Shown here: piece by piece, positions 1-5,825 of the stretch
Numbering within the stretch: the first letter of the stretch is position 1
Layout of the letters: every line of letters begins with the position of its first letter
From: Alteromonadaceae bacterium UBA2620
Lineage (GTDB): Bacteria; Pseudomonadota; Gammaproteobacteria; Enterobacterales; Alteromonadaceae
Direction: 5' to 3'
Assembly: GCA_002339125.1 (NCBI GenBank)
Contig: DDJQ01000076.1
Coordinates: 459-6,894 of the forward strand
Length of the DNA: 6,436 nucleotides
The notes under the pieces: model-generated
What the model was told of the DNA's origin: nothing
Databases searched by the model: none
The model's input: the letters and a program-made list of their open reading frames with translations, nothing else
Program-made: the position numbers and the translations under genes

Positions 1-29
1 AGTTGCTCTACCAACTGAGCTAAGTCGGC
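1..29 (-). tRNA. tRNA-Thr, 5' part only (probably UGU isoacceptor)
   Basis: Read on the minus strand from 29 down to 1, the bases fit the 5' part of a tRNA exactly: acceptor strand GCCGACT, linker TA, D-stem GCTC, D-loop AGTTGGTA, D-stem GAGC, one linker base, then the first three bases of the anticodon stem. As I remember E. coli thrU (tRNA-Thr, anticodon UGU), this differs by a single D-loop base. The position just after birA and a pantothenate kinase gene also matches thrU. The anticodon lies outside the window, so the isoacceptor is inferred from the 5' half and the synteny. Confidence 0.85.
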
Positions 30-49
30 TCCTCATCAAGTGGGTGCGA

Positions 50-78
50 ATTCTAGAGTAATGAATCACTCAGTGCAA
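50..78 (-). promoter_or_regulatory. Stable-RNA-type sigma70 promoter of the tRNA gene
   Basis: On the minus strand the -35 box TTGCAC (78 to 73) and the -10 box TAGAAT (55 to 50) are separated by exactly 17 bases. The -10 box matches the consensus at 5 of 6 positions; the -35 box has the important TTG. Transcription would begin at about 45-41, giving a leader of roughly 12-16 bases before tRNA base 1 at 29. The bases after the -10 box (TCGCACCCAC) are rich in C and G, like the discriminators of stringently controlled rRNA and tRNA promoters. Control by ppGpp is inferred from that resemblance. Confidence 0.75.
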
Positions 79-118
79 TAGGCTTTTGCGAAAAATTTTC
101 TTTTTTTTTGACTGAGTG
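67..118. repeat. 8-base inverted repeat flanking the A/T tract
   Basis: CACTCAGT at 67-74 is the exact reverse complement of ACTGAGTG at 111-118, with 36 bases between the arms. The first arm overlaps the last two bases of the tRNA -35 box. It could be a pair of protein half-sites around the UP region, a long-loop hairpin in the coaX read-through transcript, or chance. A second small stem, GTGGT/ACCAC at 116-120 and 130-134, lies beside it. In coaX read-through RNA that stem is followed by A residues rather than U, so it is not a standard terminator. Confidence 0.35.
79..109 (-). promoter_or_regulatory. UP-element-like A/T tract upstream of the tRNA promoter
   Basis: Directly upstream of the -35 box the minus strand reads GAAAATTTTT (100 to 91), then CGC, then AAAA (87 to 84), then GCCTA up to the -35 box. 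This resembles the rRNA UP-element pattern: an A-then-T distal block, a three-base spacer and a proximal A block at the right distance. It is preceded by a run of nine A (109 to 101) that should bend the DNA. UP elements bind the C-terminal domain of the RNA polymerase alpha subunit and boost stable RNA promoters. The role here is inferred from position and pattern. Confidence 0.6.
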
Positions 119-156
119 GTCATTAATTTACCACCCTGTCGTTTAATTGAACAAAA

Positions 157-891
157 TCAACCAAAAGAAGCTTTTTCAGCATAGCGGGCAAGGCCGTCTA
201 TCACCAAATTCGCGGCGCTGAGACTATCACCGTCGCAAGCACTTGTCAGCAGTTTTTTGTCGCCACCGGTAAAAATAATGACATTTTCTTTAAATTGATT
301 ATTTAATCGACGCTTAGCTGACCAAAAAACGCCCTGCAACGCTGCTAAGCAGCCCATTGCCACACATTCTTCGGTGTCACTGGCAGCCATTAATTGTTCC
401 GGCACGGTCTCATTTTCGAAAACCCGAGTGGTATTCGACAGCAATGCTTTTTTCATTGTATGAAAGCCAGGCGCTATCCAACCGCCTAAATGTTGACCAT
501 CTGCGACAAAATCTACCGTTACTGCCGTACCGGCATCAATAACAGCAAAAGGTTTATCGGTTAATTTTGCCGCACCTAAAATGGCCAGCCAGCGATCCAC
601 GCCCATTTTTTGTGGATTCCGGTAACTGTTAGTTATACCAAATGCTTCACTTTCTGTTTTTACCGCACAAAATATAATCTGTTGTTCGTTACATAATTGT
701 GCCAGCGCTTCTTCCACCGTTGGCTTACCCACATTAGCGATATATAAATGAGTAAGCGGTGCAGCCTCTACATAAGTAATTAATGCCGACAGGTCGTCAA
801 CCGTTGTGACGTTATCGCCGTCATCTGTTAATAAACGGTACTTAATTCGGGTGTTACCAATATCCACCAGCAATACGCTGTTAGTTTGCAC
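157..891 (-). CDS. coaX: Type III pantothenate kinase CoaX
   Basis: CoaX phosphorylates pantothenate with ATP, the first step of coenzyme A synthesis in the cytoplasm. The 244 residues carry the landmarks of the family (ASKHA fold): DIGNTR at 10-15 (phosphate-binding, catalytic Asp10), GVDRW at 97-101, DAGTAVTVD at 119-127, GGWIAPG at 136-142 and GGD at 209-211. The length is normal. The start codon is GTG (891-889), lying inside the last codons of birA with an 11-base overlap. A strong GGAGGAGAGG sequence sits 9 bases upstream, and the start places the first motif at residue 10, as expected. Type III enzymes are known to need a monovalent cation and to escape CoA feedback inhibition, unlike the CoaA found at this locus in E. 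coli. It is the last protein gene of the murB-birA-coaX operon. Its codons look somewhat richer in A/T than those of birA and murB. Confidence 0.96.
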   Translation of the reverse strand: MQTNSVLLVDIGNTRIKYRLLTDDGDNVTTVDDLSALITYVEAAPLTHLYIANVGKPTVEEALAQLCNEQQIIFCAVKTESEAFGITNSYRNPQKMGVDRWLAILGAAKLTDKPFAVIDAGTAVTVDFVADGQHLGGWIAPGFHTMKKALLSNTTRVFENETVPEQLMAASDTEECVAMGCLAALQGVFWSAKRRLNNQFKENVIIFTGGDKKLLTSACDGDSLSAANLVIDGLARYAEKASFG

Positions 892-1855
892 GTAAACTTA
901 CCTCTCCTCCGTGGAACCGGGTTATGCCGTCTGCGGTTTCCAGCAGCAGCGCGCCACTGGCGTCGATACCCCGGTTAATGCCACTGATTCGTTTGTCGCC
1001 TGTTTTTACTACCACGGTGCGATCGGCAAACCAGTCCAGGTGTTGCCATTCTTCTATATAGGGTTCAAACCCGCGCTGGGTAAAATCAGGCAGTAGTGTC
1101 CAGAGTTGCTCAATAATACGGGCCGCTACCTCATTCCGATCGACATCCGGGCCGAGAACCTGGCTTAAATCGGTATGCGGCTGTCCCACATCGTACTCGT
1201 GAGCCGGCACCATAACATTTAACCCAATGCCGATGATACAATCGGCGGGTGCGCCAATCTGGCCTTCCACTTCAATTAATACCCCGGCCAGCTTTTTACC
1301 ATACAGATAGACATCGTTTGGCCACTTAAGGCGTGCTTCTTCCACACCGAAGTCTCGCAGTGCCCGGCATATGGCTACGCCAACTAATAATGACAGGCCG
1401 GCCATGCCCTGATAGCCATCATTAAAACGCCAGTACATGGAAAACGTTAAGCTGCCGCCCACCGGCGCCAGCCACTGGCGACCATGGCGGCCGCGACCAG
1501 CGGTTTGGATTTCAGCCAGCACCGTATCGCCATTCGCCCGCACGCGGTCGGTGTTTTTCAGTTCGGTATTAGTTGATTCGATTACCTGCAGCACACTGAT
1601 GTCGGCATAAGACTTATTGCTGAATGCACCGGTAATGGTTTCAGCATCGAGCAGTTTAAGCGGGCGATTTAATTTATAGCCCTTGCCTTTTACCTTAAAT
1701 ACGTCCAGGCCCCAGTCAATCAGCTGGTTGATATGCCCGGCAATAGCCGTGCGGGACAGGTTTAATGTCTGGGCCAGGGTTTCGCCGGAGTGAAAGTCGC
1801 CGTCCGCCAGCAAGCAAAGCAGCTGTTGTCTTACCTCGCGGGATTTATGTTTCAT
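881..1855 (-). CDS. birA: Bifunctional biotin-[acetyl-CoA-carboxylase] ligase / biotin operon repressor BirA
   Basis: BirA makes biotinyl-5'-AMP and attaches biotin to the carboxyl carrier protein of acetyl-CoA carboxylase; the same protein represses biotin synthesis genes. The 324 residues show both parts. An N-terminal winged helix-turn-helix covers about 8-62 (SGETLAQTLNLSRTAIAGHI at 23-42). The ligase core has ESTN at 93-96, the biotin/AMP-binding loop GRGRHGRQW at 120-128, KWPNDV at 177-182, KLAGVLIE at 188-195 and GIGLNV at 209-214. A small SH3-like C-terminal domain covers about 279-322. The intact DNA-binding head implies a group II (regulatory) ligase. The ATG at 1855 overlaps the murB stop codon as ATGA and has AAGGA (1871-1867) 11 bases upstream. 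The biotin synthesis genes it would regulate are not in this window. Length is close to the E. coli protein (321 residues). Confidence 0.97.
   Translation of the reverse strand: MKHKSREVRQQLLCLLADGDFHSGETLAQTLNLSRTAIAGHINQLIDWGLDVFKVKGKGYKLNRPLKLLDAETITGAFSNKSYADISVLQVIESTNTELKNTDRVRANGDTVLAEIQTAGRGRHGRQWLAPVGGSLTFSMYWRFNDGYQGMAGLSLLVGVAICRALRDFGVEEARLKWPNDVYLYGKKLAGVLIEVEGQIGAPADCIIGIGLNVMVPAHEYDVGQPHTDLSQVLGPDVDRNEVAARIIEQLWTLLPDFTQRGFEPYIEEWQHLDWFADRTVVVKTGDKRISGINRGIDASGALLLETADGITRFHGGEVSLRAN
901..910 (-). promoter_or_regulatory. Shine-Dalgarno sequence of coaX inside the end of birA
   Basis: The minus strand reads GGAGGAGAGG (910 to 901), ending 9 bases before the GTG at 891-889. No nearby ATG competes, so this site decides the GTG start. 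It lies within the birA reading frame, so ribosomes finishing birA could move directly onto coaX. Confidence 0.75.
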
Positions 1856-2850
1856 AGTTCTATACGTCCTTGTTTACCCAGTAGTCTCACCTCAGGCGCC
1901 AGCGTGACAGAAAATAGCTGTGAGACCTTTTGCTGAATCGCCCGGGCCAATGTAAGCAGTGCTTCGCCCGTAGCATGATGTTGATTAACCAGCACCAATG
2001 GCTGGCGATGATAACAACAAACGCCGTCTATGCACTGGCCTTTAAAACCGGCGTTATCAATTAGCCAGGCGGCCGGTACTTTTACCTGTTGGTCATTCAC
2101 CACAAAGCCAGGAATAGTCGGATGCGACTTTTTCAGTGCTTCATACTCAGTGGTAGTGATAGTCGGGTTTTTGAAAAAACTGCCGGCGTTACCCAGCACC
2201 GCAGGATCCGGTAGTTTCTGCTGGCGCACCTCTATCACCTTATTGAAAATCTCAACAGGGGTTGGGTTATCCAGCGCTGCCAGCTCTGCGTAGGCCGTTA
2301 CCGGTGTAATATCGGTGGCCAGCCAGAAATGCACATGGGTGACTACCCAGTGCTTTGCTTCGGCACGTTTGAATCGGCTGTCCCGGTAACCAAACTGGCA
2401 TTCGTCCCGGGTTAATGTGAATGTCTGGCCGGTGATAACATCTACCACCTTTACCTGACTGATACGTTCGCCGACTTCCAGGCCATATGCACCAATATTC
2501 TGAATGGGGGCGGCACCCACAGAACCAGGGATCAGCGCGAGGTTTTCCAAGCCACCCCAACCTTGCTCTATGGTATAGGCCACCAGTGTATGCCAGTTTT
2601 CACCAGCGCCCACCCGCAGGTTCACGCCACCGGGCTCATGACAAGCTTCAACGCCGGTTATTTTGTTCACCAGCACCTGACCATCATAGTCTTCGGTAAA
2701 AATCGTATTACTTCCCTCTCCCATGATGTAACAAGGGGTTTCGCGGGGGTATAAATCGAGAAGTTGCTGCACCGAGCAAAACTCGTGAAGTACGCGGCAA
2801 CGACTGGCGATACCAAAAGTATGGCGTTGGGATAAATCAGGCATAGACAC
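1852..2850 (-). CDS. murB: UDP-N-acetylenolpyruvoylglucosamine reductase MurB (type I)
   Basis: MurB is the cytoplasmic FAD enzyme that uses NADPH to reduce UDP-GlcNAc-enolpyruvate to UDP-MurNAc, the second committed step of peptidoglycan synthesis. The 332 residues include the FAD-binding motifs GEGSNTIF (44-51) and PGSVGAAPIQNIGAYG (108-123). YRDSRFK (155-161) has a catalytic-type Arg. GSFFKNP (223-229) has the proton-donor Ser224, and APEVR near the C-terminus has Glu320. YRDSRFK, the CCYHRQPLVLVN stretch (278-289) and the length fit type I enzymes such as that of E. coli (342 residues). The longest start is GTG at 2850-2848; an ATG two codons inside (2844-2842) is equally possible. Neither has a strong Shine-Dalgarno, only GAAG about 10 bases before the GTG. 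It is the first gene of the coupled murB-birA-coaX operon. Confidence 0.97.
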   Translation of the reverse strand: MSMPDLSQRHTFGIASRCRVLHEFCSVQQLLDLYPRETPCYIMGEGSNTIFTEDYDGQVLVNKITGVEACHEPGGVNLRVGAGENWHTLVAYTIEQGWGGLENLALIPGSVGAAPIQNIGAYGLEVGERISQVKVVDVITGQTFTLTRDECQFGYRDSRFKRAEAKHWVVTHVHFWLATDITPVTAYAELAALDNPTPVEIFNKVIEVRQQKLPDPAVLGNAGSFFKNPTITTTEYEALKKSHPTIPGFVVNDQQVKVPAAWLIDNAGFKGQCIDGVCCYHRQPLVLVNQHHATGEALLTLARAIQQKVSQLFSVTLAPEVRLLGKQGRIEL

Positions 2851-3003
2851 AGACAGTAATCTTCGAGGTCGTTAAGTATGCCTTAAAAGACCTGAGTTTG
2901 GCTATGTTGACTCGGGTAACGGATAGCAAATTGGGCCTTTACGGCCCAACTTCATGTAGTAAGAATCGTTTTTAACAACGAAAGGTTGTTAAGCGATTAC
3001 CGC
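2851..3003 (-). other. Intergenic region between the envelope cluster and murB
   Basis: This 153-base gap holds two structured blocks described separately (2928-2952 and 2972-3007), then about 75 bases leading to murB. A promoter for murB-birA-coaX would be expected here. The best candidate I see on the minus strand is a -10-like CATACT (2880-2875), 18 bases after a poor -35 (TAGCCA). That is too weak to call, so murB may also be reached by read-through from the upstream genes. No small ORF or RNA gene is recognisable. Confidence 0.4.
2928..2952 (-). terminator. Possible Rho-independent terminator of the envelope cluster
   Basis: On the minus strand, TTGGGCC (2949-2943) pairs with GGCCCAA (2937-2931) across the 5-base loop GTAAA. 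The stem extends to 10 pairs if a G-U pair and two A-U pairs are added, and the RNA then reads UUUGCUAU. The stem is strong, but the U-run is short and partly used in the stem, so termination may be incomplete. It lies 52 bases past the stop of the LPP20-like gene, where a terminator for that operon would be expected. Confidence 0.5.
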
Positions 3004-3007
3004 TTAA
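2972..3007. repeat. Two overlapping inverted repeats at the end of the LPP20-like gene
   Basis: TTAACAAC (2972-2979) and GTTGTTAA (2985-2992) form an 8-pair stem with a 5-base loop. TTAAGCG (2989-2995) and CGCTTAA (3001-3007) form a 7-pair stem, also with a 5-base loop, which includes the stop codon of the LPP20-like gene. The two share TTAA at 2989-2992, so both cannot form fully at once. Neither is followed by a U-run on the minus strand. They may protect the mRNA 3' end or assist the neighbouring terminator; the role is unknown. Confidence 0.5.
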
Positions 3008-3984
3008 TCAAGCACGATAATAACGCCGGCTTCATTGAAAAAGCCTTTATCATTAAGCTCGATGATGCGTTCGGCATATTCGCTGGCCAGCACAATTTCG
3101 GTACGCGTATCACCATAGGTACGCAGCGCCTTTACTAACAGCGGCCGATTACCTACAACCGGGTGCTGCACGGCAAAGTCCACATCGCGAGCGAACAAAG
3201 ACACCAGTTGACCACGCTCCAGTAAGCGCTCATTACTAGCCCCCTGATCCGGGTACACAACTGCGCCGCGTAACTGGCGAATCTTCGGACTCAGTGACGG
3301 GATAAAGTTACTGCCTCTGGCATCCACCACCAGCCCGGTGGGTTGCACGTCGGCGGCCGGCGCAGGCTGAGCTTCCTCGCGACGGTTCTCAACCAGTTTT
3401 TGCTCGATGACCGACAAACGGCGGTTGAGCTTTTCCATTTCCTGTAGCCATACAGGTTGCTCCAGTTCCACATCATCCTGGGCATAGGCTTTACTGATCA
3501 CTGCACCACCTAACCAGTCGAGGGTTGAGCGGTAAAAACTTTGCAGGCCGGTTTCCTGATAGACTTCCTGATAAATGGTTTTAGAAGCCTTACCGCCCAG
3601 GTTGATCACCATTTCAATTTTGCAGCTACCATCACTGGCAGGGGTGCGGCCAATAATGCGGGCATTACGAATAATCCCCTCCACTTCACTTTTCACCTCA
3701 TCGTTACTCAACATGTAATTGTCGATAACCGTGGTCGCCGTTACTCTAACCCCCTGGGTTGCCTCCAGCAGATTACGCTGCGCGTCTACCACTGCCGCGC
3801 GGCACGCCAGTAATGGCCCGGCTTTACCGCCCACATTGCCCGGCGGCAAACCATAACCTTCGGCAGACACTTGCGCCGTGGTCCAGTTAATTTTACCGCC
3901 GGCTGCTGTCCATTCTTCATAATGAGCGTCCGCGGCAATGCTACTACTGCTTACCAGCGCCAGGGCGAATAAAAGCTTTCTCAT
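3004..3984 (-). CDS. Exported LPP20-domain protein of unknown function
   Basis: A 326-residue protein whose exact role I cannot name. It begins with a Sec-type signal peptide: RK, a hydrophobic stretch, and likely cleavage at or near ADA, residues 18-20. There is no lipobox, so it should be a soluble periplasmic protein. Residues about 54-135 fit the LPP20/FlgP-type domain: the pattern LLACRAAVVDAQRNLLEA (58-75), then GVRV, a charged helix, and CKIEMVINLGG (121-131). Cys61 and Cys121 could form a disulphide. Residues about 178-206 form a charged helix with a possible short coiled coil and then a Pro/Ala linker. A C-terminal domain begins at TGLVVDARG (216-224) and runs to the end, a module I associate with the same family. 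The ATG at 3984 overlaps the stop of the lipoprotein gene (TAATG), with AAGGA 7 bases upstream. LPP20 proteins include the FlgP flagellar outer-membrane ring protein, but no flagellar gene is nearby. Confidence 0.8.
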   Translation of the reverse strand: MRKLLFALALVSSSSIAADAHYEEWTAAGGKINWTTAQVSAEGYGLPPGNVGGKAGPLLACRAAVVDAQRNLLEATQGVRVTATTVIDNYMLSNDEVKSEVEGIIRNARIIGRTPASDGSCKIEMVINLGGKASKTIYQEVYQETGLQSFYRSTLDWLGGAVISKAYAQDDVELEQPVWLQEMEKLNRRLSVIEQKLVENRREEAQPAPAADVQPTGLVVDARGSNFIPSLSPKIRQLRGAVVYPDQGASNERLLERGQLVSLFARDVDFAVQHPVVGNRPLLVKALRTYGDTRTEIVLASEYAERIIELNDKGFFNEAGVIIVLD

Positions 3985-5825
3985 TATTTGGTCCTTACTT
4001 TACCTAAAATTGACGTCTCAGATGGCGCAGGTTGCCACTTGTTGCCTTCTGCTATGACCTCATAACTGGACGCGTTCTGAATATGAAACGGGAAATTATT
4101 CTGCAGCGTGCAATCCGTCATATTAAGCTTGGCATAATCGCTCACCACAATACCGGCCGTGTTACTGCCGTCAATTACGCAGGAGCGTAAGGTCACATTG
4201 GATTCACCTTCAATACTCAGGGCGGTAAAACGACTGCCGGTTATCTCAATGGCTTCCAGCAGTGGCTGACCGGATTTGACCAATATGCCGATGCCGGCAC
4301 CGGAAATTTTTAGCCCCGAGATTTGTGTTGGCTTGGTATTGTTCACAATCAGATAAGGCTCCCGACGCGCCTGTTCGCCGCTGGCACGAATGCGGATATC
4401 CTGTTTCAGCCCCCAGAAATACGCTTCACCGTTAATTTCGATAGTGGCACCGGGTTCAAACTCCAGCACGACACCCGGCTCGATATACAACTCACTGTCT
4501 TCTTCAAACACCACCTCACCTTTTACCTGATAAGGACTAAAGGTTTCGGTTAGCGACAAAATGCCGGTATAACCACCCTGCAACGGGCCGCTTACAAAGG
4601 TTTGTTTACCCACTTCCTTTATATAGGTAGTCAGTGTCAGCGCTTTAGGCTCACTGGCATTGCCGGCCTCATCGATGGCAACCACCTCATAGGTACTCTT
4701 ACTGAATGCTTCCGAATCAATGTCGAGGTTCACGAAGGAGTCACTGCTCTGCTGTATGACTTTACTACCGCTGTTATCGGTACGCGTTACTTTATAAGCT
4801 GCAGCAACTTCGGCATCCTGCCAGGCCAGCTTAAGGGTGGTTTCAGTCTGACTGCCTACCAGGTTAGTGACCGGCGGTGGCGCTTCGTTGTCAAAATTCA
4901 CCAGCCCGGTAATACTCAGCAGGGTATTGGTGCTGCCATCGGTGTCTTGCAGGATACCGGTAACCGGCACCCGCTGTTCGTTCCAATCGGGTTGTACCGG
5001 GATCTCACTGATATAAACCCCTGGCTCCACTTCTTTCAGTTCGGTACGTAGCTGATTGCCCAGCTCCACAAATGCCTGTAAACCTGCCTCGCCTTTCACG
5101 CCGACTTCGATTACGTCACCGTAGCGTAACCATTTGCCCGCTTTGTCGTGAATAACTGATTCAATAAGAGGTCCGGCACTGCCTTTATAAAAGCGCGGTT
5201 GAGGAAACTCAAAGGCCACTTTGCGACCCAGTTCGTCGGCGGCGGCCAGCAGGTTTTCATCATCCAGATTCATGGCGGCAATGGCGGCATTGAGTAATAA
5301 GCCCCAGGCAGTAGTCGACACACCACCGGCACGCTGAGTGACCTCATGCTCGCCCGTCCATACCACGTCGCCTTTGGTGTTATACAGTGACAGTTTGATG
5401 CCCAGGCGGATCTCTGAGTAGATCCCGGCAAAAAACCGTTCGAAGTCGACCACTTCACCAACCAGCACCCCTTCAACGCCAAGATAAGACGCCATTTGAG
5501 TATGATCCAGCGGACCCGACGGTAGCCGTTTATCCACTTCGCCCGGATGCATTACCGAAAAATTGCGGCCGGAAAGCTGGCTGTTAATAACCTGTCGAAG
5601 CAGCGGTCCGGCGACTTTTTCCTCGGTGACATTACTGAAAGGCAAAATGGCAATACTCGAGGGGATTGCCTGCTGATCACCGCTTACCCCGGTGTTGTTC
5701 TCAACTTCGCTACTGGTTGAACGTTGCGGTGGACCCACCAGCACCGTGTCTTTTGTACTTACCGTACAACCAGCCAACACCAGACACACCGCACCTAACC
5801 ACAGGCGCACAGACAGCTTATTCAT
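3984..5825 (-). CDS. Multidomain outer-membrane lipoprotein: TolB/GNA1162-like head, FN3-like module, β-helix tail
   Basis: A 613-residue lipoprotein I cannot assign to a named gene. Residues 1-20 are a lipoprotein signal ending in the lipobox LAGC (Cys20). Thr at +2 predicts outer-membrane sorting by the Lol rule. A low-complexity Ser/Asn/Gly linker follows. Residues about 56-210 (SIAILPFSNVT, GVEGVLVGEV, GDVVWTGEH) resemble the TolB-fold GNA1162/CsgG/LpoB-like lipoproteins. Residues about 216-310 look like a β-sandwich (GDVIEVGVKG, PGVYISEIPVQPD). Residues about 316-400 look like a fibronectin type III domain (PPPVTNL, LAWQDA, YKVTRTD, YEVVAIDEAGNASEP). From about 432 to 598 the chain reads as a right-handed parallel β-helix (IEPGVVLEFEPGATIEING, then short strands with isolated N and G turns), similar to DUF1565/pectate-lyase-like folds. 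I see no polysaccharide lyase catalytic set, so binding or scaffolding is likelier than enzymatic activity. The ATG overlaps the stop of the upstream MCE gene (ATGA), with AAGGAG 10 bases upstream. Confidence 0.8.
   Translation of the reverse strand: MNKLSVRLWLGAVCLVLAGCTVSTKDTVLVGPPQRSTSSEVENNTGVSGDQQAIPSSIAILPFSNVTEEKVAGPLLRQVINSQLSGRNFSVMHPGEVDKRLPSGPLDHTQMASYLGVEGVLVGEVVDFERFFAGIYSEIRLGIKLSLYNTKGDVVWTGEHEVTQRAGGVSTTAWGLLLNAAIAAMNLDDENLLAAADELGRKVAFEFPQPRFYKGSAGPLIESVIHDKAGKWLRYGDVIEVGVKGEAGLQAFVELGNQLRTELKEVEPGVYISEIPVQPDWNEQRVPVTGILQDTDGSTNTLLSITGLVNFDNEAPPPVTNLVGSQTETTLKLAWQDAEVAAAYKVTRTDNSGSKVIQQSSDSFVNLDIDSEAFSKSTYEVVAIDEAGNASEPKALTLTTYIKEVGKQTFVSGPLQGGYTGILSLTETFSPYQVKGEVVFEEDSELYIEPGVVLEFEPGATIEINGEAYFWGLKQDIRIRASGEQARREPYLIVNNTKPTQISGLKISGAGIGILVKSGQPLLEAIEITGSRFTALSIEGESNVTLRSCVIDGSNTAGIVVSDYAKLNMTDCTLQNNFPFHIQNASSYEVIAEGNKWQPAPSETSILGKVRTK
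3992..3996 (-). promoter_or_regulatory. Shine-Dalgarno sequence of the LPP20-like gene
   Basis: AAGGA on the minus strand (3996 to 3992) is followed by a 7-base spacer and the ATG at 3984-3982. It lies within the last codons of the lipoprotein gene, supporting the start and coupling through the TAATG junction. Confidence 0.7.

Noticed and set aside
89..109. Terminator on the plus strand: GAAAATTTTC followed by nine T
   Set aside because: The stem is A/T only with almost no loop, and there is no plus-strand gene to terminate. The UP-element reading on the minus strand fits better.
116..134. GTGGT/ACCAC hairpin as coaX terminator
   Set aside because: The stem is only 5 pairs with a 9-base loop, and on the minus strand it is followed by A residues, not a U-run.
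2267..2560. 97-residue open frame inside murB on the same strand
   Set aside because: It is an out-of-frame shadow of murB, whose own frame carries all the enzyme motifs.
2842..2880. Firm promoter call for murB
   Set aside because: The CATACT -10-like box has only 4 of 6 matches and its -35 partner is poor, so it is mentioned only as a weak candidate.
4602..5051. 149-residue open frame on the plus strand
   Set aside because: It is antisense to the well-supported lipoprotein gene, resembles no known family, and has no ribosome-binding site or operon context.
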